From Drechslerella dactyloides (Eukaryota; Ascomycota; Orbiliomycetes; Orbiliales; Orbiliaceae): DNA of 64,000 bases. The notes under the pieces were generated by a model, which ran no database searches, was not told the DNA's origin, and saw only the letters and a program-made list of their open reading frames with translations. Below are positions 35,627 through 48,351 of this stretch, piece after piece; position 1 is the first letter of the stretch; each line of letters opens with the position of its first letter. Both the position numbers and the translations under genes were made by a program. The stretch spans positions 2,232,001-2,296,000 of the forward strand of contig JAGTWJ010000017.1 in the NCBI GenBank assembly GCA_020064725.1, read 5' to 3'.

Positions 35627-38600
35627 TCTGGAGCTCATTTGATTTGAAGTATTATATTTAAATTTGTTAAGATAACAGAGCAAATGCCCGGCCAAGAGAC
35701 ATCTTCAAACGGGCTGGATATTTCTGTTGGCTACAATCATAATCACACATTAACAATATTAATATTGTCAACCTTAGGCTCGATTATAATATTTTTGTCT
35801 CGTGAACTAAACTGCGACGGCGAACCATTATAATAATTATGTTCGATGAGTTTTAAATTTCTCAATTTGGATTTAGCAACAGGAGATGATTTTCGTTCCC
35901 CCTGCTTTGATATATTTCCTAAGTAACGCCGCCAGTAATTGATTCCTCAAAGGTCGTATCGAATATTGTTCGAAAGGAATTCACAAAAAAAAAATTGATC
36001 ATTTAGTCGCGAATCGATTGTGGTCGTTCAGGAGCACAAAGGTCGTTCGCACGAAGCTCGCACGCCAGCTTTGACAGCCGCGTGTCACCCGCGAACCTTC
36101 GCTCCGTCTCATTTTCGCGAATTCTCGCCTCGCTCGCGCGCGTGGCAACGGTCTCACCCGCTCAGCCGGTTGCAGCCTGCACCGCCAGCCAGAACGCAAA
36201 TTCAATCGCATGTCACAGGTCCGTTACTGTCGGTGCCACCCGTCCGCGCTCCTGTCACGATACCGAAAAAAAAAAAAAAAAATCAAGCTAACTCTTGCTC
36301 GCGCACGTCATGTAATGAAGGGACGTCCTCCGCTCGGCGTGATGCTCGGCTGTCGTCGCGAGTGCGGAGCCGGGCTTGCATGCGGAGAGAGTTCAGACTC
36401 GATTCCAGAGTTCTTCAGCTCCTCTCGTGACATGCCGTCCTGCCGGCCATCCGGTCCGGCCGGCGTGACCAGCGACAGCGGCGATCAGGCACTCCTGGCC
36501 TGCTTCCTGGCCTGCTTCTCGACTTCCTTCCTTCCAGCTCTCCGGCCGCCGCACACCCTCACGACATGCACATCCGGTCTCGAAAGAAAGCTCGGGGAGT
36601 GAGGATCGATCCAACGTTGCATGCAGCTTGGCTGTCCCGGTGGACGCTCTCTCGAAGGGTCGTCCGGCGTCCTGGCCTTCGATCGCCTCGATTGACTGGA
36701 TTCATACAGCCCACTCCCCGCTAGCTCCTCCCTCCTTCGCGCGTGATGCCGACCAAAACCTGTATTTGGACGGACTGCATGTATCCCCAATTATCGTCGC
36801 TGCTCGTCCATCCACCGCCGGCTAGCTGACTGACGGCTGTTGGCTGTCCTCGCTAGCTGATTAGCTCGTGAAAAAGGCGAGCATCGGAGGGAGCTCCAGG
36901 GTCTCTCTTGCCTCCTCCATCCCTTCCTTCGTCTTCCTCGCGCACGGGAAAACGGAGCCACGAGAGCTGCTAGTGCCATTCAGGCTGCGGCAGTCGAAGA
37001 AAACCCGACCAAAGCTCCTTCTTCCAGCCTCAGCGCAATCCGATAGGGCATCTCGAACAATCGATTGCACAAGTGGCACACCCGACAATCAAGCTAACTT
37101 AGCCAACTGTCGCGATCGAATCAGACTCGGATTCGCTCGCTCGCTCGCTCGCTTGCCCCAGCAAGGCCTGCAAACGCAAGCACTTACATACTTCTTACAT
37201 ACTCCATATCTCCTAGCCTCATGCTTCCCTCCATCGAGTAAAGTAAGAGTTATATCACAGTCGATATAGACACACGGTACCTTAACTCCTCCACTAGGAC
37301 ATGCAGCGCGGACAATGCGTCCTAGCAGCAACGAACTGGATGGCTTATCGTCCTTCCCCGAACCCGCCAGTCCGGACAGCTAACTCGCACCCCGGACGAT
37401 ATCCCCACGACTGACTGCCCTTAGAGAGCGAGGAGAGCGAGCCAAGGACCTCTCGCCATGGTACTTTTGACCGAATCATGTCGATTCGGCAGGCGTAAAT
37501 GTAGAAAATATCTGGGCGAGAGCTACTAAGAAGGAAGTGAATAGCTCGCTGGCAGCCGACCAATGCGAACCTTGTCGCAGTGGCCACGCACATGCAGCAT
37601 GCAGCATGCATGTAGGATGCACTTTCTGTCCCTATCTATCATTCCATCCATCGAGTCGCATTACTCTCAGAAGGAGCAAAGGAGGAAGAAAGGAAGAAAG
37701 GAAATGAGGGAAGGCAAAATGTGAGGGTGCCGCTGACCTCGGGTGTAAATTTGGCGATGGATTGGCTGATTACTCGTCCTCGCTAGTATAGTAGCTGGGA
37801 GGTATCCAGCGGTGGTCACGCACGCATACGCACCAGGATCCAATGGCCGGGCTTCTTGGCCCTGCATGCGCATCCTGGACGGATGTATCTCGTGTATTCC
37901 TGTCTGTAGATTGTCTGTCTATGCGTGTGCATGCGTGGCTCTGCGGCGTGGGGGAGACGAGACGATATAATGTGAGGGGAAGCTGGCAATGCCGGGAAAG
38001 TCTACAAATTAATTGCGAACCTCGGTGCAAGCACGCCCGCACTCATCAGCCGACAAGCAAGCAGGCAACCTGGCTGGCTGGCTGACCTCCCAGGTCAATG
38101 GGTAATAGAATTTTTTTTAACAAAATGTGACCTGTCATATGGAAAAAAAATCCCAGTGCGAGGAAAATAAAAAATCCAGTCATAAGACGTCGGCCGACGA
38201 AAACGCACCGGGATGCAACCAATGCCTGACCGGGCACCCGGGGACCACAATCACGATACCCATCTTTATTCTCACTCTCTTTCCCTCCGTCTTACCCCGC
38301 AATCGTGGCTCGATACATCTCTCTACCTTGCGATACACCTCCATCGACGGTCCGTCTACACGTACGTACGTCGACGTGGTGGTGGTGAGATGGCGGGGCA
38401 TACACACAGACACATGCAACATCAGAGGAGCGCAGAGCACGTCCGTCTGTCGAGATGCTGGCAATGCTATTCTATTCTAGCGTTATGCGACGAGAAGCGA
38501 AGATGGGCACATGCCCGCTGACGTCGACGTAATCCCCAGCTTCCTGTCGTTCGTTTCATCGAACATAGCATAGGATCGATACTAGTCTATCCCGAAAGTT

Positions 38601-39778
38601 GGGCCGCATGAATGTTATTCCAGCAGCGTAGTCAGCTAGTTGGTTAGCATGCATACATACGAACCAGGGTCCGATTTGAGTTCGAGTGTGCTATCAATAT
38701 TATCCCATCCCATGTTCGCTCCAACCAGCCGTTTCAGACCGGTCCGCGCGAATTGAGACAGCCATATAATATAAATATCTCAAGGATATCATATCATATT
38801 GTATGCGCGGAAGACGCTGGATACTCCCGGCTGGGTAAATCCAAACGGGAGACTTCAGACGAAAAATTAAATCACAAAAAAAGATACGACGTCTTGTATC
38901 GTACATGTGAGGCGCAACGACGCTAGCCGGAAGTACAGTACAGTACAAAACCTGTGTGTGGGTGTGGGTGTGGGCAACCCTGAATCCTGTGCCGGCCGTC
39001 GAATCGTCTGTCGCACGCTGGATCACCAGAGACAACCTGTACCCTCGGAGGGGATACCGGAGCTACATCCCCACACATCCACGCATACGTGCTGCACGTT
39101 TCGTCGACACGAGCCGGAGATGGGATGGATGGAAATAGAACGAACGAACGAACAAAAGAATGAGGAACTGGAACAGACTAGCCGCTTCGACCCACTAGAC
39201 CCTGTACCCGGGTCCAACCACACCTCTACACTGTACTGCAACATACACAGTATTATACACACGGTATATCTGTGTCTGCATTGGTGGGAGAGGATGTCTG
39301 TGCTTTGGTGGCGGGGCTGGACTTGCCAGATGCATCCTACACATAGGAACCGCTGAGCTCCCTCTCCGCCAGATCCAACATATGAGACGCCATTGCGTAT
39401 GCTCGCCATCTTAACAAACCCACGATAATTATCATAGATCCACCAGCTATTGATTGAATCTCAAGACGAACGAATGAGGGGTAGTCCTTTACCTCCCTAC
39501 GCACCGCGTCGCACGATTGTGCACAAATGCTAATTTGACGACAAACAGCCAGCCGCACGGCGACTGCGACGGTGGAACTTCCAGAACAAGCGCCGAATGC
39601 CAACGTGACCAAAAAATCCAAATTTCCATCCCATAATCATTACGCCGCGCAAAAACCAGCAAACCAATCCCGTCCCCGTCCCAGCTGCCACGTGAATACT
39701 TCTTATACATATTATGCAAACCTCAGCCGATTTCAACTGTACAACTCCACATATATTAACATTCGAAACGCGGAGGCA

Positions 39779-39901
39779 ATGCAACAGCAGCAGTCACGCC
39801 AATCGGTCAATCAAATTCCAATCTACGTAGTACGCTCCAACACCAACACTCCAATCGAATTTACCGCTTCCCAACTCGCCAACGGCTATATTCAGCGCTA
39901 G
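39779..39901 (+). CDS. Candidate small ORF, 40 codons
   Basis: An ATG at 39779 starts a Gln-rich leader (MQQQQSRQSVNQ) followed by IPIYVVRSNTNTPIEFTAS and a TAG stop at 39899-39901. The third-base preference for C and the non-repetitive sequence are better than those of surrounding frames. The open frame extends further upstream without an ATG, so it could be a last exon. No homologue is recognised. Confidence 0.2.
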   Translation: MQQQQSRQSVNQIPIYVVRSNTNTPIEFTASQLANGYIQR

Positions 39902-42900
39902 AGTATTTTTAAGTTAAAGTTGTAAATACCCCGCCGCGCCGAAGATCGCGAGAATCAGCCCCGAGTGCGACTAGCCCGGATTCCGACTTACGAACACTTT
40001 ATTCAACAAGTTCATGCCGCCACGCTACTTCTACTACCACCATTACCACTACTAGCATAATCAGACGACGCAAAGCTCGAATGCAACCCTACCGTCTGTA
40101 CGTATACGTATATAGCCAACGAAGCTAGCTTATGGATTGGCGGAAGCAATTGTCGCCGATTGGCGGTAGCGTGTTTTACCGTGAAATTTTGCGTGTATGC
40201 TATACGAGCGATATCCTGGGACGAGGTGAGACCTTTCGAAGCGTAGACGAACGGCTAGCGAACACGCACACGCATTGACCACCGCAAAACTTACTGGAGC
40301 CGGCTAGACGTCATATGTATTACTGTACCGTACCCTACTACCGTTTAACACGCCGGTTGGCTGTGCTGTGCTGTTGTTGTCTATGCACGCCGTGGATCCT
40401 AAGCTAGTGATATACCTACCATCTCACCTCGCAACGTATGTACATACGTGCCCGGGCCCTGTCCGTTTCAGCGCGAGCTCACTCCGCCGGAAAGAATGGA
40501 TGTGTATGAGGTTTTTTCCCTATATCAATTTCTCCGAGAAGCTAGCAGTATAGTGGATGGATGAATATAAATAAATTGTTCGGAACAACGCGCCTTGTTT
40601 GTTATCGCGCTCGGAGATCAATGACGTCGCGATGCGAAGATCGTTAATTTATATTATCTGGTACAATATGTAAAATCCTATGCCGTGCGTCTGGCTGTCT
40701 CGTGTCCATGTGGCGCCGCATAATGTGCCGTCGGAGCCGCGGAAGGGTGGTGGAGTCGTCTCCGTTACCGTACCCTACGTGCGGTTTTGCATTCCGGAGT
40801 TTATTCGTACTGACTTCATAATACATGACGATATGATATAACCTGATACGACACGATACGATACACATGACAGCTCGGCTGAAGCGATAGGATGCCCGTT
40901 AGTCGCAAAATTGATGGATACACACAGACGGCAGGTTGATATCGCACGTATCAAAGATATCGTCCGCGAACTCCCACTTCCCCCACCGCCATGATGAATA
41001 TTTACAGTGTGTGGTATATTGCACACGGTAGTACAGTATCTGCAGGCTGATAAATCGGGAAAGCAGGCATCAAGCCCAGAGCGCCCAGTGGCTCGGCCAC
41101 ATGGATGACGGTAGTCATCTACCTTTAATACCGTGTCGACAGGGTCGTGCAGACTGCTAGTCAGTAGTACTAGTATATTGACTGCATGCTAAGCTTCTGT
41201 CAGAATCTCTTACCATGCGTGTATGTGCGTGCGTGCGTGTGCATACGACGGGGACTATAGATCCTAATACGTAATACGTAATACAGTGCACTCCCACCAT
41301 TTCTAAAATTTGTTGAAGAAACTTATTATTAGTATGTGGTATGAGTAGTGCAGTGGTTGTGGTGGGCGACGGATGGTCATAATATGATGTCGTCGAAATC
41401 GAGATAAGCTTATACTGCCACCCGCAGGACGGGATACTTTATTCGGGTGCAGCTCGTATATGCGCATGGCCACCGGTTAACCTGTGTCTATATGCATGGG
41501 CTGATTTTTTTCTCGCTTGGTGGAAACTGCTGTATACAGTTTGTGTGCGTGTGTGTATGCTATGCAATGCGATGAAACCGAAACTTGCTCCTCGGCAGAC
41601 AGCCAGCCCTGCCGTCTTACCTTCTTGTTTTTCTTGCTTTTCTTGCTTGGCCAGGTTTTTTTCCCCGACGTGGGAGTACAGTTGCTAGGAGATGTACCTA
41701 GGTAATTGGATTGCTGATGCCTTACATGCATGCCGGCACGTCCGTTGACCCGAACGGTACAGCTCACTCATACTACAATTGATACACACATTCCTCTATC
41801 GCAATCACATCACCACATTCACCCTGTACGCACAGCATGTATCTGAAGTAAGTACCTAGGTATAATCTGCGGATATCGCCATGGACGGCAGCGGGTTCGG
41901 AAAGCCGTAACGTCAATCGACGATAATGTGCAGGCAGTATCAGAGTGGCAGCTAGCAGCCTGCGTGCGACGGTTTGGAATGTATTGGCAGCGGCAGTGCA
42001 GACGCGAAACCGGCAGGCAGGAGGTCGTCCCAAGGCGCTAGCTAAGACTTTGGACGGTTGGTAGAACGTAGCGACTGACAGTTATTACGTGCATTGTTCC
42101 GTGTCTTCGCATTCTCGAAGGGATGGGATGTGCGGTTGACATTTCTCGGCGTTTATACTGTTTTCTACTGTTGCTGCTGTTATACAGAGTTGGGATGTGA
42201 GGGGCTTGGATGATATGATATGAATTGGCTGGATGGATGGAGTATGTGATATCGAGATGCATGTTGATGCTTGTATGCACACACGGCTCGCGAGCGTTCA
42301 ATTTACAACTTTAAAATTTTCCTTCTCGAATGAGCGCTCGGAGGGGTTAGTGCGGTGCCTGGGGCTGTGATCTATGTCTGTAGGTCTGTAGTCTGTATGA
42401 GGGCGCCCGAAGATCCGTGGTGGCAGAAGGGACGGGCCCTGGATGCTCGCTCGTGCCAGCATGTAACACTAGCGCACGTTGAGCTCCGAGAATTTTCGCT
42501 GCCGCCCGAGACTGTACTTAGTAAAGAAAAAAAAAATTGTCGTTCACTGCGATCGGGTTTCCTGATGCGAGTGCTCGCTTGGCTGGGTCGGAAACATTAA
42601 TTTTTTTTCCTTGGGGGAAATGTTCCCTAATCTCTGCCGCCGTACCATACGAACAAAGTAAGGAACCCAACCGAGATCTCACTCACGAGAGGAGGAAGAA
42701 AAAAAAAAAAAATTGTAAAATTTCATTCCGACCGGCTCTCGCTTCGTCATATCCCAACCTTTTTCGAGAATGTCAGAGCGGGTTCCGGAAGGAAAATGTC
42801 ACCCGGAAAAGCAAAGGCGGTACGAAGGTTCAACAGTTGCGTATAATCGTGTGGATGGGTGTCTGGGAGAGGGCTGCTGACGGCGGCGGACGTGGGATGC

Positions 42901-42981
42901 CATAAGGCTGCTGACGGACGGCATTTACTGCCACAGGCAAAAGCAACGCTCGGAGCAATGCTGAATCATTGTGAATCGACG

Positions 42982-43010
42982 CAGCCAGCCAGCCAGCCAG
43001 CCAGCCAGCC
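42982..43010. repeat. (CAGC)n microsatellite
   Basis: About seven uninterrupted CAGC units. The same unit recurs in shorter runs near 38080 (as GGCT), 43141 and 43763-43775. Confidence 0.9.
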
Positions 43011-44983
43011 CAGATTGTGCATACGGACGCGCATTGAAATCGGAAGAAGCAGAGTAATGTGTGCAATGTACCAAGGGGTACCTGCTCGTCGCTGGCAAGC
43101 CATCGGGGAGGGAAACCACTTCCCTATGTCGCGAGATGCAGCCAGCCAGCTGCAGGCGGTGGGCCGGGCTAGACGAGAGGGGATCGAAATAGTAACTGGT
43201 TCGGGCAACCACAGTCGTCCCTTTGCGGTCGATGGCGTCTGGACGCAGTAGCGTCGAGGAATTTTCGGGCGCCTTGCTCGGCTGGCCAGCAATTCGCCAG
43301 TGCAGCGATAGCTTTCCCCCTCCCATGGCAGGCTGTAATTGTGGAGGGACATACATACACCCACGCTGATAATATGCAATGGATCTGTCCCGGGCAATTT
43401 GCAGACCATGTCCTGGGCGTCCGGTATCTGGACGGTGGGTGCGCCTGCATAGAAGCAGCTGCTATTGCATGGCCGAACTCACGGCAGGAGGAGGAGACCC
43501 TGTCGGTGGGATGGATGGGATAAGACGTACTGGCAGGGCCGTCCACTGCCGGCCGTGGAGGAGGAGGACACTGAAGAGACGCAGGAGAAGAAGCCTGGCT
43601 GGCATACATGTCCTGTGAACTGGCATTCGAGACGGTTAGCTTTGGTTTCTTTTCCTCTCATGTAATTAACATTAAGCTTTGGCCTGGGGCAGAGGGAAAC
43701 GGACTTGCCTGCATCTCGTTTGTCCATCCTGCCGGCCGGGTGGGTCTCAGCCAGCGAAAAGCCAGCCAGCCAGCAAAAGGCCGCCAGAAAGCCAAAAAAG
43801 CGGAGCGGGTTGAGCGAAAATTCGGCTGGCCGCCAGTCCTGCGGTATAAACGTCCCTCGCCCGCCCTTTCTTCCCTCACCACCGCTCTGTTGCCATTTAC
43901 CGCATGCAATCGCTCCCACCACATTTGTACCACAACCACACAACCACACAACCTCGCAACCTCACTTCATCATCCACCACTCTGAGATACATTGCGACAT
44001 CGCCATCGACGCTTGCTACCTGTAACACAGCTGTAAGTCTCACCCAATCGCCCTCCGTCGCGGCCGTCTGCGAAACGGGCGCAATGGGATCTGCTGCCCG
44101 ACATCATCGTGCGGCTTCTCAGACCGGCTAGCTGCCACCGCCTCGCCCACTCTGGAACTGCCGTTTCACCTCGTCCTTTCATACGTTCATGTCCATCTTG
44201 TCCATCTTGCTCGTCTCCCGCCCGCTGCTCCCTTCCCTTCCGCTGTCACTATTATTAATTTTCCCTCTCTTTTCTTGCTGCTCGTCCATACCACTTGCCC
44301 CCCGTGGTTTCTTACATTTTTTTTCTTTTCTTTTCTCCTGCTTTGTTTTGCTGTTCTGCTGTGCTGTGCTGTGTGCCTGTGCCTCGGTTTCGCCTCGCTG
44401 ACCCGTCCGTTTTCCCAGGACGCCTGCTCGCTCTCTTGATTGCAAGATCTTAAAAACCAGCTCTCGTCGACTGCTCCCTGCTCCCTTGGGCCTAGCATCT
44501 GATATTCCGCCCTCCCTGTCCGAAGACCGCCCATCGACACCCTCCCGCGCGTCTTCTCGCTGCACTCCGCCGCCCCGTCGTCTGACTTCCTCCGCTCATC
44601 CTCGCCTCCAACGACCGCTTTCGTTTCTTTTCTTTTCCTTCCTCTCGTCGTCTTCCCTCCACATCATGCAGTGTTTACGCTTATAGCCTCTGCTCCCCCC
44701 ACCACCTCCTCTCACTTCAATCTCCACGATTGAACACTCCGCTCTTCCTATCCCCAGGATCTAAGACTAGCTCTTCGGGTCCGACCGCTCTCTCTTCCTC
44801 TCCCTCGTCGCAGACTGGGTCTGTCTGTTTGTCTGTCTTTGATTCCTAGAGACGCCTTATAGACTACTTTCATACCCTTATTACAACTGCTTCACCCCGG
44901 CCTGGAACCGGTTTTCATAGTTTCCCTCGCACAAAGTCAGACTTATCCTCTTTATATATCTTTTTATATTCACGCATACGCAT

Positions 44984-45000
44984 ACACACACACACACACA
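44984..45000. repeat. (AC)n run in the leader of the DUF2457 gene
   Basis: Eight to nine AC units end 17 bases before the ATG at 45018, so they are almost certainly in the 5' leader of that transcript. Confidence 0.85.
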
Positions 45001-45017
45001 TTACACCTAATACAAAG

Positions 45018-47102
45018 ATGGCCGACATTGTCAAGCGAGAAACCCTAGTCAACAGCATCATGGCGTCCGTCGTCGCCACACATCAGCTCTCGGCCGACGA
45101 GGAGTCGATAGCGGAACCCGACGAGCCGGCCGACAATTGTCGCCGCAACTTGTCCACCAGCGGCAAGTTGCGTGACGACGATGCTCCAAACATGTACAAG
45201 AAACACATCGTCAACCCTGGCTGCTCCTCGAAATGCTCCTCCCTGCTCACCCGCGCCATCATCAGCGACTCCGAGGTCGCCGCCCACCAATCGACCTCAA
45301 TCTACACCAAGGTCAGCTTCCGAAGCCCCAGACGCGGCATGTCCACCACCTCGACCGTCAGCACCGCCAGCGTGCCCTCGACCGCCGACCTCACCAGCGA
45401 CGCCGGCGACTCGTCGAGTTCCGAGTTGAGCTCGCCGAGTCCGCGCGCCGCGGCAATGTTCGCGCTCCCATTGGCCGACAACCACGCCGTTGCCATCAAG
45501 GGCCACAGCGACGACGAGCAGCTGCACAAGTCGACCCTCCAGACCGACCCTAATGCGGTCGTCGCGGCTCTGGGTCGCAAGCGTTGTATCACCTTCGCCT
45601 GCCCGGGCCCTGTGTCCAAGGTTGAGCAGCCGGCCGCGCCCAAGATCGAAATGCCGACGCCCGTTCGTCGCCAGACGACGCTAAAGTTCGCGTGCAACGT
45701 CAAGGACGAGAACAAGGCGCCCAAGAAGCCCAGCTCGCCACCTCCGATGCACAGACTCGGCCTATCGCGGTCTGCCCATCTCGCCATCCACTCGCACCAC
45801 CATCGTCGCGACTCTTCTGCTACCGTTGTTGACGACAAGTCTTCCACCCCCGCCAAGGCGGTCCCAGTTGTCAGCAGCGTCTCTTCAATGGCCAGCATCC
45901 CACGCTTCTACGAATTCGCCAGCTCGGTCGACGACTCTGTCCACTCGTGGATGAACGCCCCGCAGTTCCCATCTCGCCTGCTCAAGGTCGACTGCTTGCT
46001 GGAGAAGGAGAAGAAGATCCAGAAGCTTAGCGAAGACGTCGACGAGGAGCAGGAGGACGACAATGACGATAATGACAATCTCGAGCCCGAGGAGGAGGAC
46101 TCTGAAGACGACGGTTACAAGGAGGATGAAGAAGACGAAGAGTACGAGTGGTGGAGCGATTCCGACGAGGACGACGAAGGCAATGACGATGGGGATGACA
46201 TTGCCGAGTCCGACGATGAGGACGAAGACTTCGTTCAAAAGCTCGGCACTGCCATTCCCGACCGCCAGGTGGACCGACCGACCTGCTGCCGCAACACCTC
46301 TGACTCGTCTTTCGCTTCCGGCCACCACACTCGCAAGCCGGGCCTCTGCTCCTTCCAGCGCGAGCGCCGCATCTCCATCCGTCCGCGCACACCCGAGCTC
46401 CCGGACAGCACGGACTTCGTCCCGGGTACCTTGGACGAGGACAAGGTCCTCGAAGACTACTACCTCTCCTGCATGGAAGAGCGCAAGTCGATGAAGAAGG
46501 TCGTCCGCCCGCAGGACATTGACCCCAGCTTCCCCACCGACGATGACGAAGACAATGATGATGAGGACGAGGAAGACGAGCGCCCTCGTGGTGGCCGTCG
46601 CCGCGGGTCTTTCACCAGACAGTCCAGCGCCTCCCGCTCTCCTCCACCCAACACCCGTCGTCTCCGGTCCCCTCCGCCGATTTCCCGCCGCGGCTCCCGT
46701 GGAATGTCTCCTAACAAGCGGCGCCCGTCCTTCACCGCCCGCTCGCCGCCGCCGCAAAGCCGTGTCGGCCGTCTTCGGATGGAGTTCGACAACAACCGAC
46801 CCTCGCTCGCCCGCTCGACCTCTCTGCCCCGTCATGGCCTCGGCGCCCGGCGCAAGGTGTGCATGACGACTTCGACGTCCCCCAAGCCGTCCAAGGCGAT
46901 CCCACTCCGCCAACGCGGGGCCCTCGATATTGTCAAGGGTCTCGAGCGTAAGCGGATGCGGCGCCGCGAGAACGTCTACGGCCGGCCGCGGGAGTACCGT
47001 GCCGAAGCCGGCGAGGGCGTCGAGCGGATGCGCGAGATTGGCATCATGAACAAGGAGAGAGTCGGGGCGAACCCAGCGCCCAAGTGGATGATTTCCGTCT
47101 AA
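45018..47102 (+). CDS. DUF2457 family protein (fungal, acidic, disordered)
   Basis: A single exon of 694 residues. The N-terminus (KRETLVNSIMASVVATHQLS, then APNMYKKHIVNPGCSSK) and two ITFAC/LKFAC-type segments around 190-230 match the conserved blocks of the fungal DUF2457 family (PF10446) as I recall it. Residues about 335-410 are almost entirely Asp/Glu, with an EYEWWSD motif inside. A second acidic run near 510-530 is followed by an Arg/Ser/Pro-rich tail with repeated SPPP and RRGS motifs. There are no membrane segments or signal peptide. Alternating acidic and Arg-Ser tracts suggest a nuclear, RNA- or chromatin-linked protein; that is inference, and the family has no established function. 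The very long C/T-rich upstream region suggests complex regulation. Confidence 0.75.
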   Translation: MADIVKRETLVNSIMASVVATHQLSADEESIAEPDEPADNCRRNLSTSGKLRDDDAPNMYKKHIVNPGCSSKCSSLLTRAIISDSEVAAHQSTSIYTKVSFRSPRRGMSTTSTVSTASVPSTADLTSDAGDSSSSELSSPSPRAAAMFALPLADNHAVAIKGHSDDEQLHKSTLQTDPNAVVAALGRKRCITFACPGPVSKVEQPAAPKIEMPTPVRRQTTLKFACNVKDENKAPKKPSSPPPMHRLGLSRSAHLAIHSHHHRRDSSATVVDDKSSTPAKAVPVVSSVSSMASIPRFYEFASSVDDSVHSWMNAPQFPSRLLKVDCLLEKEKKIQKLSEDVDEEQEDDNDDNDNLEPEEEDSEDDGYKEDEEDEEYEWWSDSDEDDEGNDDGDDIAESDDEDEDFVQKLGTAIPDRQVDRPTCCRNTSDSSFASGHHTRKPGLCSFQRERRISIRPRTPELPDSTDFVPGTLDEDKVLEDYYLSCMEERKSMKKVVRPQDIDPSFPTDDDEDNDDEDEEDERPRGGRRRGSFTRQSSASRSPPPNTRRLRSPPPISRRGSRGMSPNKRRPSFTARSPPPQSRVGRLRMEFDNNRPSLARSTSLPRHGLGARRKVCMTTSTSPKPSKAIPLRQRGALDIVKGLERKRMRRRENVYGRPREYRAEAGEGVERMREIGIMNKERVGANPAPKWMISV

Positions 47103-48351
47103 ACATCCACTCGCTTCCTTCCTTTACGACAGCTTTTCTCTATTACCCTTCATACATACATACTCATTCGCTTCGTTGTATATTGCCTTGCAACCTTTAC
47201 CTTTTGTTACTATTCTTTTTCTTTTCGTTTATATCTTCATTCGGTTCAGAAAGCATTCACGAATGGGAGGGTCAATGATTGATTGGTTTTTCATTCATTG
47301 GTTGGTATCGTGCCGTTGTTGAACCTGATGATCACGGAATGGCGTTTCACGAATTTCCTTTATTCGTCGTATACCTTTTCGCCTTTGCCTTTGCTTATAG
47401 TTTTGTCTTTTCTTCTTTCAATATTTGCGATTCGTTTTTTTGCGACTCGTTTTCTTTTTGCGACTTGTGTTCTCACGACAAGATCTTACGGTTGCATTCT
47501 TACTACTATTATACCCCTCACATTCGCTTCGAATAGACCTTTTCCCTGGTACTGCTTTTAATCGCCTTTACCTTTTACACTTTATTATTATTCTTGGTTT
47601 TGCTTTGTTGGCTTTTCTTTATATCATGGTTTTGGAGTTGTCGAGGAATTTGCCTTTTGCCTTTTCTTTGTTCTTTTTTGAAAAAACTGACCGTTTGTTC
47701 TCGTCTGTGTGTCTGTCTGTTTCTTTTCCTTTACAAGAATGGGCTGGCACGCTGTGTTTCTTCGGAGGCTGTATAGTGGTTTAGTTTACTATATCGACAG
47801 AACGGAAATGGCAGTACACAATCAATCAATCAATCATACTACATTCATACATACATTCAATTTACATGAGTAATTCAGTGAGAGAGAGCATCATATCAGC
47901 CAGTCGGGTAGTTTATCCGCGGCTGGATGAGTGAATCATCGTGCAGGAGTAACCATCAGCGCGCACTAGCAGGGGAATACGAGGGCGAGTACGCAAAGTG
48001 TACTTTCTGTATGTCGGGCGACACGTATGCGGTGCATGAGACAGCCAGCGAAGAAAGGGGCCTCAAATCAGCGCAGATGCAACCAACTTGTTAGACTAAA
48101 CTTGTTGGAAGGAAAGAGGAAGGAAGGAAAAGAAAAGTGTGGCGAGTGTGGCGGTCGCTTGTTGTGGCGCGGGCCGATGACGTAGAGCATTACGCCACCA
48201 ACGACGTCTGCGGGCCGGGATGGCCGTATTAATACATCCCAGACGTACCCACCCTTCATTCTCCACTACATCACCGACATCATTACATTACATTACATTA
48301 CAACATCCTTCCAGCATCAAGAATAGAAACTGTAAATCGTAAAAAACGAAA
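47103..48351. other. Intergenic, 1.25 kb
   Basis: The first 650 bases are T-rich (3' UTR of the DUF2457 gene); frames there are Phe/Leu-only. An (ATTAC)n run at 48281-48301 lies in the leader of the next gene. Confidence 0.55.
48281..48301. repeat. (CATTA)n microsatellite
   Basis: Four tandem CATTA units directly upstream of the F-box-like gene, ending 50 bases before its ATG. Confidence 0.85.

Larger units (their letters stand above)
35627..45017. other. Gene-poor stretch of 9.4 kb
   Basis: I find no gene of normal length on either strand. AT-rich DNA (35627-36000) gives way to mixed-composition DNA rich in short tandem repeats: CGCT (37134-37153), GTGTGG (38952-38973), TGCG (about 41223-41240), TAATACG (about 41267-41283) and CAGC (42982-43010). 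The last 1.2 kb (43850-45017) is strongly C/T-rich, as in promoters and long leaders of highly expressed fungal genes. One 40-codon ATG frame at 39779 is noted separately. Confidence 0.5.

Noticed and set aside
45885..46913. 342-codon frame antisense to the DUF2457 gene
   Set aside because: It mirrors the acidic and Arg-rich codon runs of the real gene (Val/Ile/Leu strings opposite GAC/GAG codons).
47279..47784. Phe/Leu-rich open frames after the DUF2457 gene, resembling membrane proteins
   Set aside because: T-rich 3' UTR sequence gives Phe/Leu/Ser in all three frames; no consistent start or homology.
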